Assembly (NCBI GenBank): GCA_006384855.1
Contig: VCJN01001195.1
Span: forward strand, 1-64,000
Length of the DNA: 64,000 nucleotides
Origin: Tetraselmis striata
Taxonomy: Eukaryota; Chlorophyta; Chlorodendrophyceae; Chlorodendrales; Chlorodendraceae
Direction: 5' to 3'
Position 1 is the stretch's first letter, and the number at the start of each line of letters is the position of its first letter. The notes beneath the pieces were generated by a model that worked only from the letters and a program-made list of their open reading frames with translations, was not told where the DNA came from and searched no databases. The position numbers and the translations under genes were made by a program. This document shows positions 11,191 through 22,200 of the stretch, piece after piece.

Positions 11191-11999
11191 AGAGGGTGCT
11201 CAAAGAACGGCGAACAAGGACTTGACCGGACCAGCAACGACGTAAGACGCCGGTGTCCAGCTCACACTGCTCCTCCGCGGCAGTGGCAGCACGGGCGGGG
11301 CCAAGGCTACCAAGGCGCCACCCGTGCACGATCCCCGCCCCCATCCCCAGCCGGGGGTGGAGGCGGAGGAAGGGCCCGCGATTCCGAGGGCCGAGGACGG
11401 TCGTCGGGCCCGCCCAGGCGGCGGTGGGTGGGTGGGAAATTATACATAAATACACATTGTACCGATACAATGTAAAGGTATTTATATAATATACCGCGCC
11501 GTCATCATCATAATGTATTAGCAAAAATCCAGCGATTTGCAACATTGCATTGACTACAGGCACGGGTACCCATGCGTCTCGTACCCGCCGTCGTATGAAT
11601 GACTGTATGACAGTGAGACTATCATCGTAGTCGCCGTTGATTGCAGCCGGGGTGCTTTGCTCCGAAACCAACTTGCGAGGCGCGGCGTACACGTGGCGAT
11701 TATAGCATGCTAACTCAAGCCAGATAAGAGCCATGCCAGTCCTCGTGCGAATAGCAAAAGTGGTGTATATTGCGTTAACAATATACTAAGATAATAATTC
11801 CGAGCACAGCTAAAAGCGATACTAAGGATACTAACAAAAGCCATTGCTCCTTAAAGCGGCTCGCAACCCGCGCGAATACTTGTGTGAATTACAGAAAGCG
11901 CTAGTCGTAATCAGAAATCCGCCGCTAAAGGAAGCAGTTGGAGATCGACACAACCCGCTTAAAATCGGCATGTAACCCTCACAAGGCGGCGGGACGGAT

Positions 12000-13130
12000 G
12001 AGTGATGCGCGCCCGGGGGTTGAGAGTCCGGGCCACCCGTGCACGTGTGTGCGAAATTGATCCATCCATGGCCGCGCTATGCACCGTCGGCACCAGGTTG
12101 ACGGACGAATCAACACTGCATGATGTGGCAGAGTGCACGCTCTCAAGCTGCCACCGAGCTCAACAGTCAACACCCCGATGGAATCTAATGAGCAAGTCAT
12201 CCCGGCGAGCCGGGGTGGTGCACCGAGTGCCTAGCGACGAGAGGGCGCCCCGATTCGCTGCCAAGCATATGTGACATCGCGCAGTCACCGTGCGGCGCAC
12301 TGCCCCTTCGCTCACCTCATCCCCACAGCCGAAGACCATGCCCGTGTACTCCGACATGTCCAAGATGTCTTTGAAGTGGGCCATGCCTTCCCGGCTCCGT
12401 GTTGTGCCACGCACGCCGCATCCCGCTATGCAAGCCCGGTTGCATTTTGCACAACATGGTGTGCTCAAACCGATCTACAATCATGCCCCCGGGCACTGGT
12501 GTGTACTTGACCCCTACCACATGGTCTTGAACACCAACAATGGGGGCATCAAGCCCCGGGAATCATAGATCCCGTTCACGACGTTGAACGCCGGGAGGGA
12601 GATCTCTGTATGTGTGTGGCACCGCGTCTTTGAGTTAATAAATCCCATGGTGCATTGTTTCTGCCCACTCAGAGGCACTGCCTGATGGAACAAGCCGTCC
12701 ACCTCTCGGGACACATGGATGCCTAGATCGTGAACACCCTGATTGATGGCGAAACTGAGGCGTCTGCGATACTATCGCGTTGCACACCAAGTACGTTGGT
12801 GAGCGTCGCCAAGTGCCGGGAGGTTAATGAGCGCGCATCGCCATAGAGGTTGACGGTGACGGGGTTGTGCTCTATCAAGGGCAAAATGATCTGGCCCCCG
12901 ACCACTCATGCCATGCACGGGCTAGGCAAAGAGATTTACTCGGAAACTACCTCATGCTGCAGCAGCTCCTGCGGAGTCATAACCGTCCTCGTGGTGAAGA
13001 TGGCCACCGCGTCCACGCACATGCCCGACGCCATATCGAGCCGGCCGAACAAAATACTCGTACGTTGCGCCGCTACGACTTCTGCGGTTTCGTTCCGATA
13101 ATGTCACTATTCCGATACCAAAAACAATGC
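12000..13130 (-). pseudogene. Decayed protein-coding sequence of unknown family, several frameshifts
   Basis: Read on the minus strand, protein-like sequence switches frame several times. From 5' to 3' the pieces include SILFGRLDMASGMCVDAVAI, TRTVMTPQELLQHEVVSE (stop), GQIILPLIEHNPVTVNLYGD, VHDLGIHVSREVDGLFHQAV, LPAFNVVNGIYDSRGLMPPL, VKYTPVPGGMIVDRFEHTML and GMAHFKDILDMSEYTGMVFG. Their composition and continuity suggest one former protein of at least 330 residues broken by indels and stops. I do not recognise the family. A gene from an integrated virus or a large element is possible but unproven; compare the similar relics at 15480-15830 and 16640-17100. Confidence 0.5.
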
Positions 13131-13269
13131 ACTATTGAGGTCTTTCGCAGTCGTTAGGTGTTGCTCCCAAACCAGCATGCGACCCCGATCTCGCGTCTTA
13201 TCATATTTTCGCGGGGCGCGTGCGAGAGGTCCGCAAGGCGGGGAGGCGGGAACGCGACGCACGGCGGCG

Positions 13270-13455
13270 ATGGTGGCGGCGCATCAGACAGGAGCTAGCT
13301 CCGGAAAGCGCGCGCCAACGGGCGTGGCAGCAGCCGGCGCGCGAGGGCCGGCGTCCAGCCCATTTTAATGGGAGCGCCGCCGGGACCTACTTTACTGCGG
13401 GTGTATTGGGCGGCCGCGGCGGGGCTGCATGTGTTGGCGCAAGCCGGAAGTAGTA
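13270..13455 (-). pseudogene. Degenerate copy of the 5' end and upstream region of the UPF0598 gene
   Basis: The sequence matches 9180-9345 piecewise: CAGCCGGCGCGCGAGGGCCGG, then GGAGCGC and GCCGCCGGGACCT, then TGTTGGCGCAAGCCG. That part of the real gene holds its first codons and upstream DNA. The match is interrupted by small indels, and no intact reading frame remains. It is a duplicated and decayed fragment rather than a gene. Confidence 0.65.
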
Positions 13456-14469
13456 TATCATCCGCGTGCCCGCCAAATAATAGGCAGCGGCCCAAAAGGC
13501 GTGAGGGATAATGAGTCGTGCGGCAGGCCTGACTTCACCACCCGCAACCCCACACGGTGGGCGATGGTAACACCCAAGACCGGTGCCCGGCTGGGTGCGG
13601 TAGGGGTCTAAGCGGGAACTGCGGGGTGGCCGGTTGCCGCTGATTTTTGGATCGTGCGACGACCGGGGAGCCGCACGGGGGGCTTCTCAAGTAATACTCG
13701 CTGTCCCGGTAGCGCGCCTGTTGGTGCCACTGAACCTCAGCCATATACGGGGAACTGCTGAAAACAATTCCTTTACGACCTCGGCCATGCGTCGGCCTCT
13801 CCGAGATCCGCCTACGGGTATGGAAACGGGGTTTGTACGACTCCGTCGGGGGCAGCCTACTCGCGAGGGTTGTTCGAGATGTAATCTTTTTCTCGTACTT
13901 TGGTGCGACCCGCCCAGAACGGGGGGGGGGGGGGGGGGGGGCGTTACAATACTCGGCACAGCCTTGCACGGTGGCGGCTGCGAGAAATCGAACCGTGAAC
14001 GAGGCCCAAGAAGCCGCCCTCGGGCGGTGACCTCGACAAGGACCGTGGGGAGGTGGCCGCTGCGCGTCGCGGGTAATCCGGCATCGATGTGCTGCTGCAC
14101 AAGATCGAAGAGCATGCGGCCAGCGGTGCAAGTGGAGTTTTCCCCGCCCTCACCTCCGAGCTCCGAGGACGTCCGGGGACACCGACTGGTTGAAGCTCAA
14201 GACTGGAGCTGATCTCAGCAGCGCGACGACCGAGCGGCCTCGCTGCTTGGCCGTAGCCGGTGGAGTGTAGCGCTGGAGCAAGCTGCGACGTCCGGGGGAG
14301 AATAAACGGCGGGAACATGCGCATATACTGCGCGGTCACGTGATCACGGGTTTTTGCGGCCGGACTAGCGGCTAAAACCTGGCGCGCCCCTATACGAGCG
14401 TAATTAGCCCCATGTATGACTCACGTGTAGCGTACATTACCACTGATGCAAAATCAGTAACCGTACTGC

Positions 14470-14640
14470 GACATAGCCAAATGGCCTACATGCTACAAAA
14501 GGCGGCCCCACCGTACGCGCTTTAGTTAAGTGAACCCTATGCGAGTTAGTCAGGGGCGGGCCCGTCCTTGATGCTGGGTGAACACAGCTTGTCAAGACGG
14601 AAACTTTATTCAGTGATAAAAAATTCCAATTTCTATATCG
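14470..14640 (-). repeat. Dispersed repeat, inverted relative to the copy at 22100-22280
   Basis: The segment with CAGGGGCGGGCCC, TGATGCTGGGT and CAGCTTGTCAAGAC recurs in reverse orientation at 22100-22280, inside an aldehyde dehydrogenase intron. The two copies agree over about 110-130 bp with small indels. No coding capacity. Confidence 0.7.
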
Positions 14641-14997
14641 TCCGTTGGTGCCCTCGCGCCTAGGGGAGGCGACACTGATCGTGAGCTCGCGGATGTTACC
14701 TGTAGATCGCCACCGGAGAAGGAGGGGGCGAGGCAGCAAATAAGAACGGGGCGGGGCATGGTCGGGGGAGGGGGTTGAAGCGTTTGGCGACAAGTAATGC
14801 GGGCGGTACTGTGCCGGCCAGGGAGAACGTTTTTGCGCGGCACCCTCCTGGCCCATATACACGTATGCACCACCCGTAGCATCATATCATCACCTCTCGG
14901 GCGCATGCGCTGGCAGCAAGGGCACATGTGTTTAATGGACTATTGTATGAAGCTGTGAGGTGTTGATGCAGCCGCGCGCGGCGGCGCGCCCGCCGCG

Positions 14998-15083
14998 CCG
15001 TCCTCATCATTATCATCATCACCATCACCATCGTCGTCGTCGTCGCCATCGTCGTCATCATCATCATTATCATCAACAACATC
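14998..15083. repeat. Compound trinucleotide microsatellite (CAT/CGT type)
   Basis: A run of ATCATC, ACCATC, GTCGTC and ATCATT triplets gives His-, Arg- or Asp-rich frames in every reading. These frames are not genes. Confidence 0.9.
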
Positions 15084-15479
15084 AACGGCAGTATGCTGGA
15101 AGAAGTCGCTACTGTTCCTCGTCCTCGTTCCTCGTCGTCGTCGATTGAGCAGCAACCCGACGATGCTCCGAAACCAACTTTCGAGGCTGTACGCGCGGTG
15201 TTTTCATGCTCCGAGCCGCCCAAAACGGCCACGAGTACGCCCATGCTACTGTCACTGCTCCGAGCCCAAAACTCATTCGTGAGTTGGTTTTAATTGTTAT
15301 TCGCAGTTCGTTTCTTTGTGCATGGTTGCTGCTCCGAAACCAAGCGGCCCCAAATTGCGCGACTCTGTGCCGCCGCGCCGGCATGCCGGGGCCGATACGT
15401 ACATACGAGTACTCACCGTTGTGCTTAAAAAACATCTCATAAAAAGCATGTATATTCGGCGCAGTAAAAGCGAGCTCGC

Positions 15480-15830
15480 TTTGGTCTGTGGGTTGAGGTG
15501 ATGGTCATAGACCGCAAATCGCATACTGCGCACGAACATCTTGCTCATCGAGACATCCTCTGCTGTCCGCAAATGACCTCGATATTTCTCTCAAATATCA
15601 TATCCACATCATCGACATCGGCGAGACCAACGACTACGCCCGATGAGTGCATGATTGCCATGCCTAGCAGTAGGTACTTGATGCAGTAGTCCGCACCAAT
15701 TGAGGCCGCGGACAGTCGTCGTAATTCGTAATAAATAATCATGCGATGGGTCATTCCTTTGGCGATTGTGGCGAACTTGCAAAGAGATCATGCTCCGACG
15801 TGTACATCTGCGAAAGCCTCAAGCTAGGTC
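15480..15830 (-). pseudogene. Decayed protein-coding fragment of unknown family
   Basis: On the minus strand, MTHRMIIYYELRRLSAASIG, then YCIKYLLLGMAIMHSSGVVV and DMIFERNIEVICGQQRM, reads like folded protein. It is followed, after a frame change, by KMFVRSMRFAVYDHHLNPQ. Upstream, the frame breaks near 15780. Base composition and style resemble the relic at 12000-13130, and both may come from the same inserted DNA. No family is recognised. Confidence 0.4.
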
Positions 15831-16345
15831 AGCAGCTTGCCGTCATGATTTGTCAATATGTGGCATCCCATGAAACCTATGGTAGGCCTATAGTGGTGAA
15901 AGTGCAACACAAGGACTGGGTGTGAATGTGATTACACTGCGCTGAACGGCGGTGAATTGAAATGCGGTTATTGGGGGGCCGGCAAAAAGGCAAGAAATAG
16001 AAACACTGCAAATTAGCCCGCCCCCCATCCGATGGAGATCCAGTTTGTAAATTATAAGCAGGTGGCTATATGCTGGGCGGGGGGGGGGGGGGGGAGCTCA
16101 TATTGATGAGGCTTACATGATTTCGGGTTCTTTTTTAGAGTCCCTTCAGATCCGCAGCATGCTCATGGTGTGCCCCCGTATCCTCATATATATATGCTCG
16201 CCTCAACAACAACTTCTAGCCCTATGACGGCGTCGACGAGGTGAGGCGGTAAGAAGTGGTATAATCAGCCAATGCCCATACCATTGCTTGTGTAGTCTAT
16301 AAGTGCGACCAGCACGTCTGAAGCCCGGTGCGTGTGACTGCGAGT

Positions 16346-16361
16346 GCGTGTGTGTGACTGC

Positions 16362-16403
<42 letters not shown>
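16346..16403. repeat. (GT)n microsatellite
   Basis: Nearly pure GT repeat, preceded by two interrupted GTGTGTGACTGCGAGTGC units. A poly-G tract follows at 16623-16649. Confidence 0.95.
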
Positions 16404-16407
<4 letters not shown>

Positions 16408-16639
16408 GGGGATAAGGGCGGGATGAGGGGGTGCATAGTTAAATATTAGTTCATGAGTATCCGTACCATTTGATTATTATTTGGTTTGTGCTGCTTTGAA
16501 AAAAAATAATTGTTTTGCATCATCGCCCATGGGATTTCCGTGCAGATTATCGTGGTGTGTTCTTCTGATGTATGTTGTTTCGTCGGGATACATCACAGTA
16601 GCTTTTCTCGTTTTCCCGGGCCGGGGGGGGGGGGGGGGG

Positions 16640-17100
16640 GGGGGGGGGGAGTTAAGCCCATAACATATGATTGCGAGCCTAAAGAAGCGCGGTTACCGTA
16701 TAATGAGAACATGCATGTTTATTCCACAGCATTGGTCACCTACCCGTGGGGGTGACGCATGCTGCATGCGCCACTTGCTATGTGCGCGTGCTCTAGGCGG
16801 CTGGGAACATCCAACTGATTTGTTGGAAACGGCACACGATCATATCGTCATCTCGTAGGGGGCAATGAAATCGCTTGATCAGAGCTGGCACTAGCGGAGG
16901 CTCGATTGGGCGGACTGTGCGTACGAGCGACATATATGCTGATGCGGACGGGAATCTCATCAGTTTGACGCAGCCCTTATACTCAGCTGCAGCTACATGT
17001 GTGGTGATGACACGGACAGCATTGCATATGAATCAATACAGATATGATGGGAGTGAATGGCTGGCGCGCACATCACTTTCTACTTAGATACCCCCCATAT
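16640..17100 (+). pseudogene. Decayed protein-coding fragment of unknown family, plus strand
   Basis: Protein-like plus-strand pieces in shifting frames include ITYDCEPKEARLPYNENMHV, YSTALVTYPWG, RTSDIYADADGNLISLTQPL and AGAHITFYLDTPHMYVC. Stops and frame changes separate them. The poly-G tract at 16623-16649 lies just upstream. No family is recognised. It could be a further remnant of whatever produced the minus-strand relics, in inverted order. Confidence 0.35.
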
Positions 17101-17700
17101 GTATGTGTGTGCCCTGCTTCCGACGAGCATACCAAGTCGTCACCGATCGAATGCGCCAGCTCGCCTCAAAAAGGCCAGCGCAGAAGGATGACCGGGTTTA
17201 GGTCCCCCCTCCCCGATTTACCCCCCTCCCTGAAGGTCTGTAGTTGGATCGCAATCTTATGTGTAAAGTACTGTATACAACATTGTACAAGGGGGGAACT
17301 GCTATTGGTGGATGTGCTTGTGCAACAACAATTTGAATGTGCTGGGTGCCATGGGCCGGCAGATTGTTGTCTGCCGCAGATAGCGACGCAACAATGGGTA
17401 CGTGGCAGCACCATGCTGATGTCGGCTGCGGCGGCGCATGCGCACAAGACGGTTGCGGCCGTCCAGTACTACCAATGTATTGTCTACACAATATTCCGCT
17501 TTATACTGAACACAACCCACCCGCCCGGATTCTGGCCATTTTGGGGTCCTTAACCCGGTCATCTTTTCTCACTGGCCTAAGCGTCAACATATGTAAGTTC
17601 AGCAAAAGGAGGAGTGATGCAGACATGGCTCGCGATATTCTTGGTGCGTCGGGTCATGCGGCGGCACACCTAGAGAGGCAGCCGGGTGGAAGGGGGGTCA

Positions 17701-18090
17701 CGAGAGATGTTCCATTACATGTGGTGTAGATGGCTGGCGGGCCCTGTCAGGGTATAAGTAGCGACGCATCTCGTCAAATGGTGGTGGACAGGCGTGTAGT
17801 ACATAGTGCAGGTTCATTTCACTGAATAGTACCTCGTACAGCGTTTTGGCAAGAAAAGGAATGTGTCAAAGGCCAGTTTCACAGTACATTCGTACAATGT
17901 TAGGCGTAACTCAAATTTGCACCCCCCAAAAGGGATACAATATTGAGTTAAGGGGGGTGCAATTTTGAGTCCAGAAATGTGCCCATTTTGACTCAATAAT
18001 CGTCCTTTTTCCAGGAGGGGGGGGGGGGGGGGGGGATAGCGAGAGATGTTCCATTACATGTGGTGTAGATGGCTGGCGGGCCCTGTCATT
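17701..18090. repeat. 49-bp direct repeats flanking a hairpin
   Basis: GAGAGATGTTCCATTACATG and the following bases to GGGCCCTGTCA occur at 17702-17750 and again at 18041-18089 without change. Between them lies an inverted repeat with 19-bp arms (ACTCAAATTTGCACCCCCC near 17909 and GGGGGGTGCAATTTTGAGT near 17954), one mismatch. The unit may be a small insertion with its target duplicated, or a segmental duplication interrupted by new DNA. Confidence 0.65.
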
Positions 18091-18229
18091 GTTTCACATT
18101 TACGCAGCAGCTTGTAGATCATGGCTCAGCGACCACAAACTACCGACAGAAAAGGCGGGTGTGTAGCTACAACGCATATTGGCAGCGCTGCGTAAAGTGC
18201 CAGGAAGGTGAATGTCGCCTGCCCGGGTG

Positions 18230-18409
18230 CTAGTCGTCCTTTGCGTTTGGCATGGTTGGGGCGGATTTGAGCAAGACGCGGAAGATGCCGAGGACTCCGC
18301 TTGCGAGGTAGCCGGCAAATATCTTGGCAACCACCCACAGCGACCTTGTTGACAGTGAGACGGGCAGCGGGATCGGCAGCGGCTGTAGGATTTGGCGCGA
18401 CACATGCAT
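18230..18409 (-). CDS. Possible 59-residue protein with one membrane segment
   Basis: This small ORF encodes MHVSRQILQPLPIPLPVSL, then a hydrophobic stretch (LWVVAKIFAGYLASGVLGIF) long enough to span a membrane, then a polar tail ending SAPTMPNAKDD. It could also be the last exon of a longer gene, since the first residues are less convincing than the rest. No family is recognised. The region from here to 19232 (about 820 bases) shows no other gene. Confidence 0.28.
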   Translation of the reverse strand: MHVSRQILQPLPIPLPVSLSTRSLWVVAKIFAGYLASGVLGIFRVLLKSAPTMPNAKDD

Positions 18410-19232
18410 GGCGGCAATATCACAGAGCTCAGTTCACCACTCAAATTTTAAGAAGAAAAGTGCATGAAGCGCGCACCATGGACTGTTTATTAGCGGCTGC
18501 GCTATATTGTGGTCTTTGTTACGTGTTTTTGCTGGTAGAAAAAGCCCCAGACAAGGTGCAAACACATTCGTAACCTTTATCAACACGCCTGGCAATCTCG
18601 TTTGGTACGAGTATGCAGCACGTATACCCTGTATCGATCCCCGGACTGCTACATGCGTAGTAGTACTCGTATAGATCCGCGGCAATGTACACTGCTGCGG
18701 ATTTATATAATGTACCCGAAAGGAATAGGTGCCTGGGGTACCATGAAAAAATACGTTCTAAAAATCGCTCAAAAGCTCCTGCTGAGCTAAGCCGTACTTC
18801 CCCTGCGCATGATCGTCACGGATGAATATGAATACAGGGTAGCATTGTACGGTAATGCTGCGGGCATGTGAAACCTCCAGAACGAGCTTTTTATGATGCG
18901 GATACAGGTACCCGCACCATTTACACTTGCCGTACTATTTGTCATATATACCCGTGACGATTATGCACAGGTGAAGTGCGGACCGGCCCAGGGATGCCGG
19001 CAAGGATTCCCAGTGTTTTCTTTTCGAAGACCAGTGCTGACTAGCTGCAGTATATATTGCATTGTTAGTTGGGCGTACCTTATAAACATGCGATAAACTC
19101 CTTACAGCTAGCTCGTGTACATATGTAGAACGCAAAACGATGGAACACATAATAAGCACTACACATTGGCGGGTCAAGTACACTAGAAAGAGCAGCACCA
19201 TACACATAGTTCAGGTATAATAAGCAAGGCGA

Positions 19233-22200
19233 TCACGACGTGCATTTGTAGTCGCGCTTGATGGCCGCAATGCTGTGCACCTTCTTTTGGGATAAAAGCA
19301 CACTACACGGCGCAATCAAAGAGGCAGCGGGGCTGCCCGGGAAGGGGGGGGGGGGGTGTGCACGCACCGACAGGTACTGCGGCATGGGGTGCAGCCCGCA
19401 GATGAAGGGCGCACGGACGACGGACTTCTGCGGGTGGTCCAGCATGTACGCGTTGTGGGAGGAGCCGATGCCAGACATGGGGTTCTGCAGGCTCTGGCCG
19501 CCCTGAAAGCCGCCCCAGAAGGCTACCTGAGAGGGTCGCACACCATCAGACGCATCAATGCTGGTTAGCGGAGATAGCGAATACTATATAGTTACATGCG
19601 CTAGCTGCAAATAGCGAATACTGCTGTCTACTGCGACTACTGGGTACTTACGCGTTATACCCCGTTATACGCTAGACGAACGGTGCTCGAGGACCGTCGT
19701 CCTCGTACTGTACGCGGTATGCACGGTACAAACCGATACACAGTTGTACAGTAGAAAATAACAATAGCGCAGTCTATCAGCAATGAATTGATCGCAATAT
19801 TACTATTGCAGTATCGGCCTATACATGGACAGCAGTATAATCATGCAAAGACTATCATGGGCCGATTTGTGAGCAATGTCACACTATGTGAGTACACGGA
19901 TATGGCTGCACATCTCCACACGAGCTGACGTCCTCGATATCACAGCCTACCATATTACCATAATAAGACGCGGCTACTCTGCCTCACGTGACAGGTGACA
20001 TGTCCGCTTGATGCTGAAGCTGAAATGCAGAGCCCGTGACAGATGCTTCCATCACGAAAAAAATGCTTTATGCTCGGGGTCTTATCGCACCTCCGAGGCA
20101 AAGCCAACACCGCCCCACGTGTTGACCGCCACCAGGCCGTACTGCAGCGCGGCGATGGCCTTCTCCACATCCTCCCTGCCATAGTACCCATAAGCGCGTC
20201 AGAGCATGCAAAACATGGCAGCAAGCACGCAGTCAGGCAGGCAGTCAGGCAGGCGGGCAGGTGCAGAGCGGAGGGGGGGGGGGGGGGGGGGGCACCGGTG
20301 CGCCGCCTGCACGTCTGGGTGCACCAGCAGCGTGCAGGTGAGGTTGCCCCACACCGCGGTGTTGCAGAATTGGACGGCAGTGTGCAGAAACTCCACCGTG
20401 CGCTCCTCTGATGTGCGCGTACAGCGGACGGTCAGAGACGCACCCGGGAAAAGACGCGCGAGCGCACGCACGCACGGGGAAGAGAGAGAGAGCCCGAGAG
20501 AGAGAGAGAGAGAATACGCGTTCCGGCGCTTTGCTATCCATCATTCTTTTTGACCCCCCCCTCCCCGCGCACGCTCGGAAAAGCGAACAACCCCCAATAT
20601 GTGTCTTGAAACACATCAGACTGAATTATGAATACTGCACGGATACCCCGGCGAATTGTTGCACAACAATTCATAGGGGAACCGCGAAACCGGTCAAGTT
20701 GTTCGGATTTGTACGTGCGCAGGCAGTCATTGCAGCATTGGCGGTGGTGTGTGTGGTGGTGAGAGGGGAGGCGGGATTCGATGCGAAAGTTGCCGTGCGG
20801 GAGGGGCAGTGGTCCGTGGTCTGTGGTACGTGATTAGTGTCCGTGGGCAGCGTACGTGCGGCAGCGGCTTTAGACGCCGGCAGCCGCAGGATGGTGATGA
20901 CCGGCGAGAAGGGCTCCACGTTGAGGAAGTACTCGTCCTGCGGGCCGCCGGGCACGCTCTCGTACGAGCGCTCCAGCATGGCCACCGGGATGACGCCGCA
21001 CCTGCAATGCGGCGCGGAAAAGGGAGGCGCCGGATGATGTCAAACGCCTTTCCGTTTGATGCAGGTGCCGGCGCGGAAATGGGGACACTGCGGACCAGAA
21101 TACCCTGCCCTGCTTGCCGGGGTCCAACGTAGACCAAAGTACAGCACATGTTCAATCTTTTACATGGGATACAACGCCGAATAGAGGCTTGTAGTGAGGG
21201 CGGTTGTAGGTGTGTCTGCGTCCGTGGTAAATATTTCATCTGAATATAACTTAGGACGAAAATTGAAATGTCTATCATGCCGGTCGGCAATATAACTTGT
21301 AATATAACTTGCAATATACCCACTCATATCCATACTAATTCATAATACCATGGGCATTATAACTATATTATCATAACTATAAAGCACACGGTGAATTACT
21401 GTATCCACGGTTTGGCTTCGCTATGTATTATCAAACAGCGAAAAACTGTATGTATCTGGAAACATATCAGAATTCCACCACGTATTTTCTGGCTCGTTGC
21501 TGCAAAACAATAAAAAATTTCGACCAGAGGACCCGATTCAATCCTACGGTATCATGCGTTATTCAACATATTGTAGTCAATGTCACTTTATTTGTAACTA
21601 GCGACTATCAATATAATCAAAGCAATAATTCGTGTCTTAACTCAATTACAATGTTTAAATATAGTCGCTAACGCAACGCTTCTTTCGGGCTGAACATATA
21701 CATGGGTGCATCGGCAGGCGGGGCAGGGTTGGTGGCAAAGGGGAGGGGGAGAGCTTGCCGGCTGCTGTACGCGGGGTTGGTGCTGCGCAGCACCTCCGTG
21801 GCTGGGTACTTCTCGAGGAAGGCGGCCTGGCGCTCCCGGCAACCGGGATAGTACGGGGGCAGCGGGGGCGCCGATCTTATCTCCTGCTTCAGCCTGACGA
21901 CAGCAGGCAGCGCCTCAGCAGCGGGCCGGACAACGCGGGCAACAACGCGGCGCCGGCCAGCAATCCTCAGCGCATGGATGGAGACATTGATATGAGTACA
22001 GCAGGCCTGCGCAAGCAGTACACGTACACGGTACAAGTTGCGCAATGACCCGTACGAGTACGAGTACTACCATGCTTTGGCCTTCATTGGGTTCACCATT
22101 TGATGGCAGTTGAAACTTGTCACAACGGAATAAAGCTCCTTTGTCTTGACAAGCTGTCTTTACCCAGCATCAGGGAAGGGCCCGCCCCTGGCCAATAACC

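Larger units (their letters stand above)
9259..11999. other. Gene-poor region with small repeats
   Basis: I find no supportable gene here. The start contains the upstream region of the UPF0598 gene. A foldback-like unit lies at 9822-9980, a GC-rich island at 10100-10300, a GGACGGA triplication at 10560-10582, and an imperfect tandem duplication at 10871-11190. A long minus-strand reading frame (11734-10793) crosses the duplication, but it has repetitive composition and no motifs, so I do not call it a gene. Confidence 0.55.

Noticed and set aside
10793-11734. Minus-strand frame of 313 residues
   Set aside because: It crosses a tandem duplication, so part of it repeats in another form. No motif, no splice or promoter context.
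12000-13130. Assignment of the relic to a viral capsid or other viral gene
   Set aside because: The reading is protein-like, but I could not match it to any viral family by eye. The idea is kept only as a possibility to test.
15109-15435. Minus-strand frame of 108 residues near the CAT/CGT microsatellite
   Set aside because: Partly driven by the simple repeat, and no motif. The more convincing relic is at 15480-15830.
19303-19332. Alternative last exon of the aldehyde dehydrogenase gene (PRCLFDCAV, stop)
   Set aside because: It would need an intron of only about 35 bases. The acceptor at 19281 giving VHSIAAIKRDYKCTS is preferred, though not certain.
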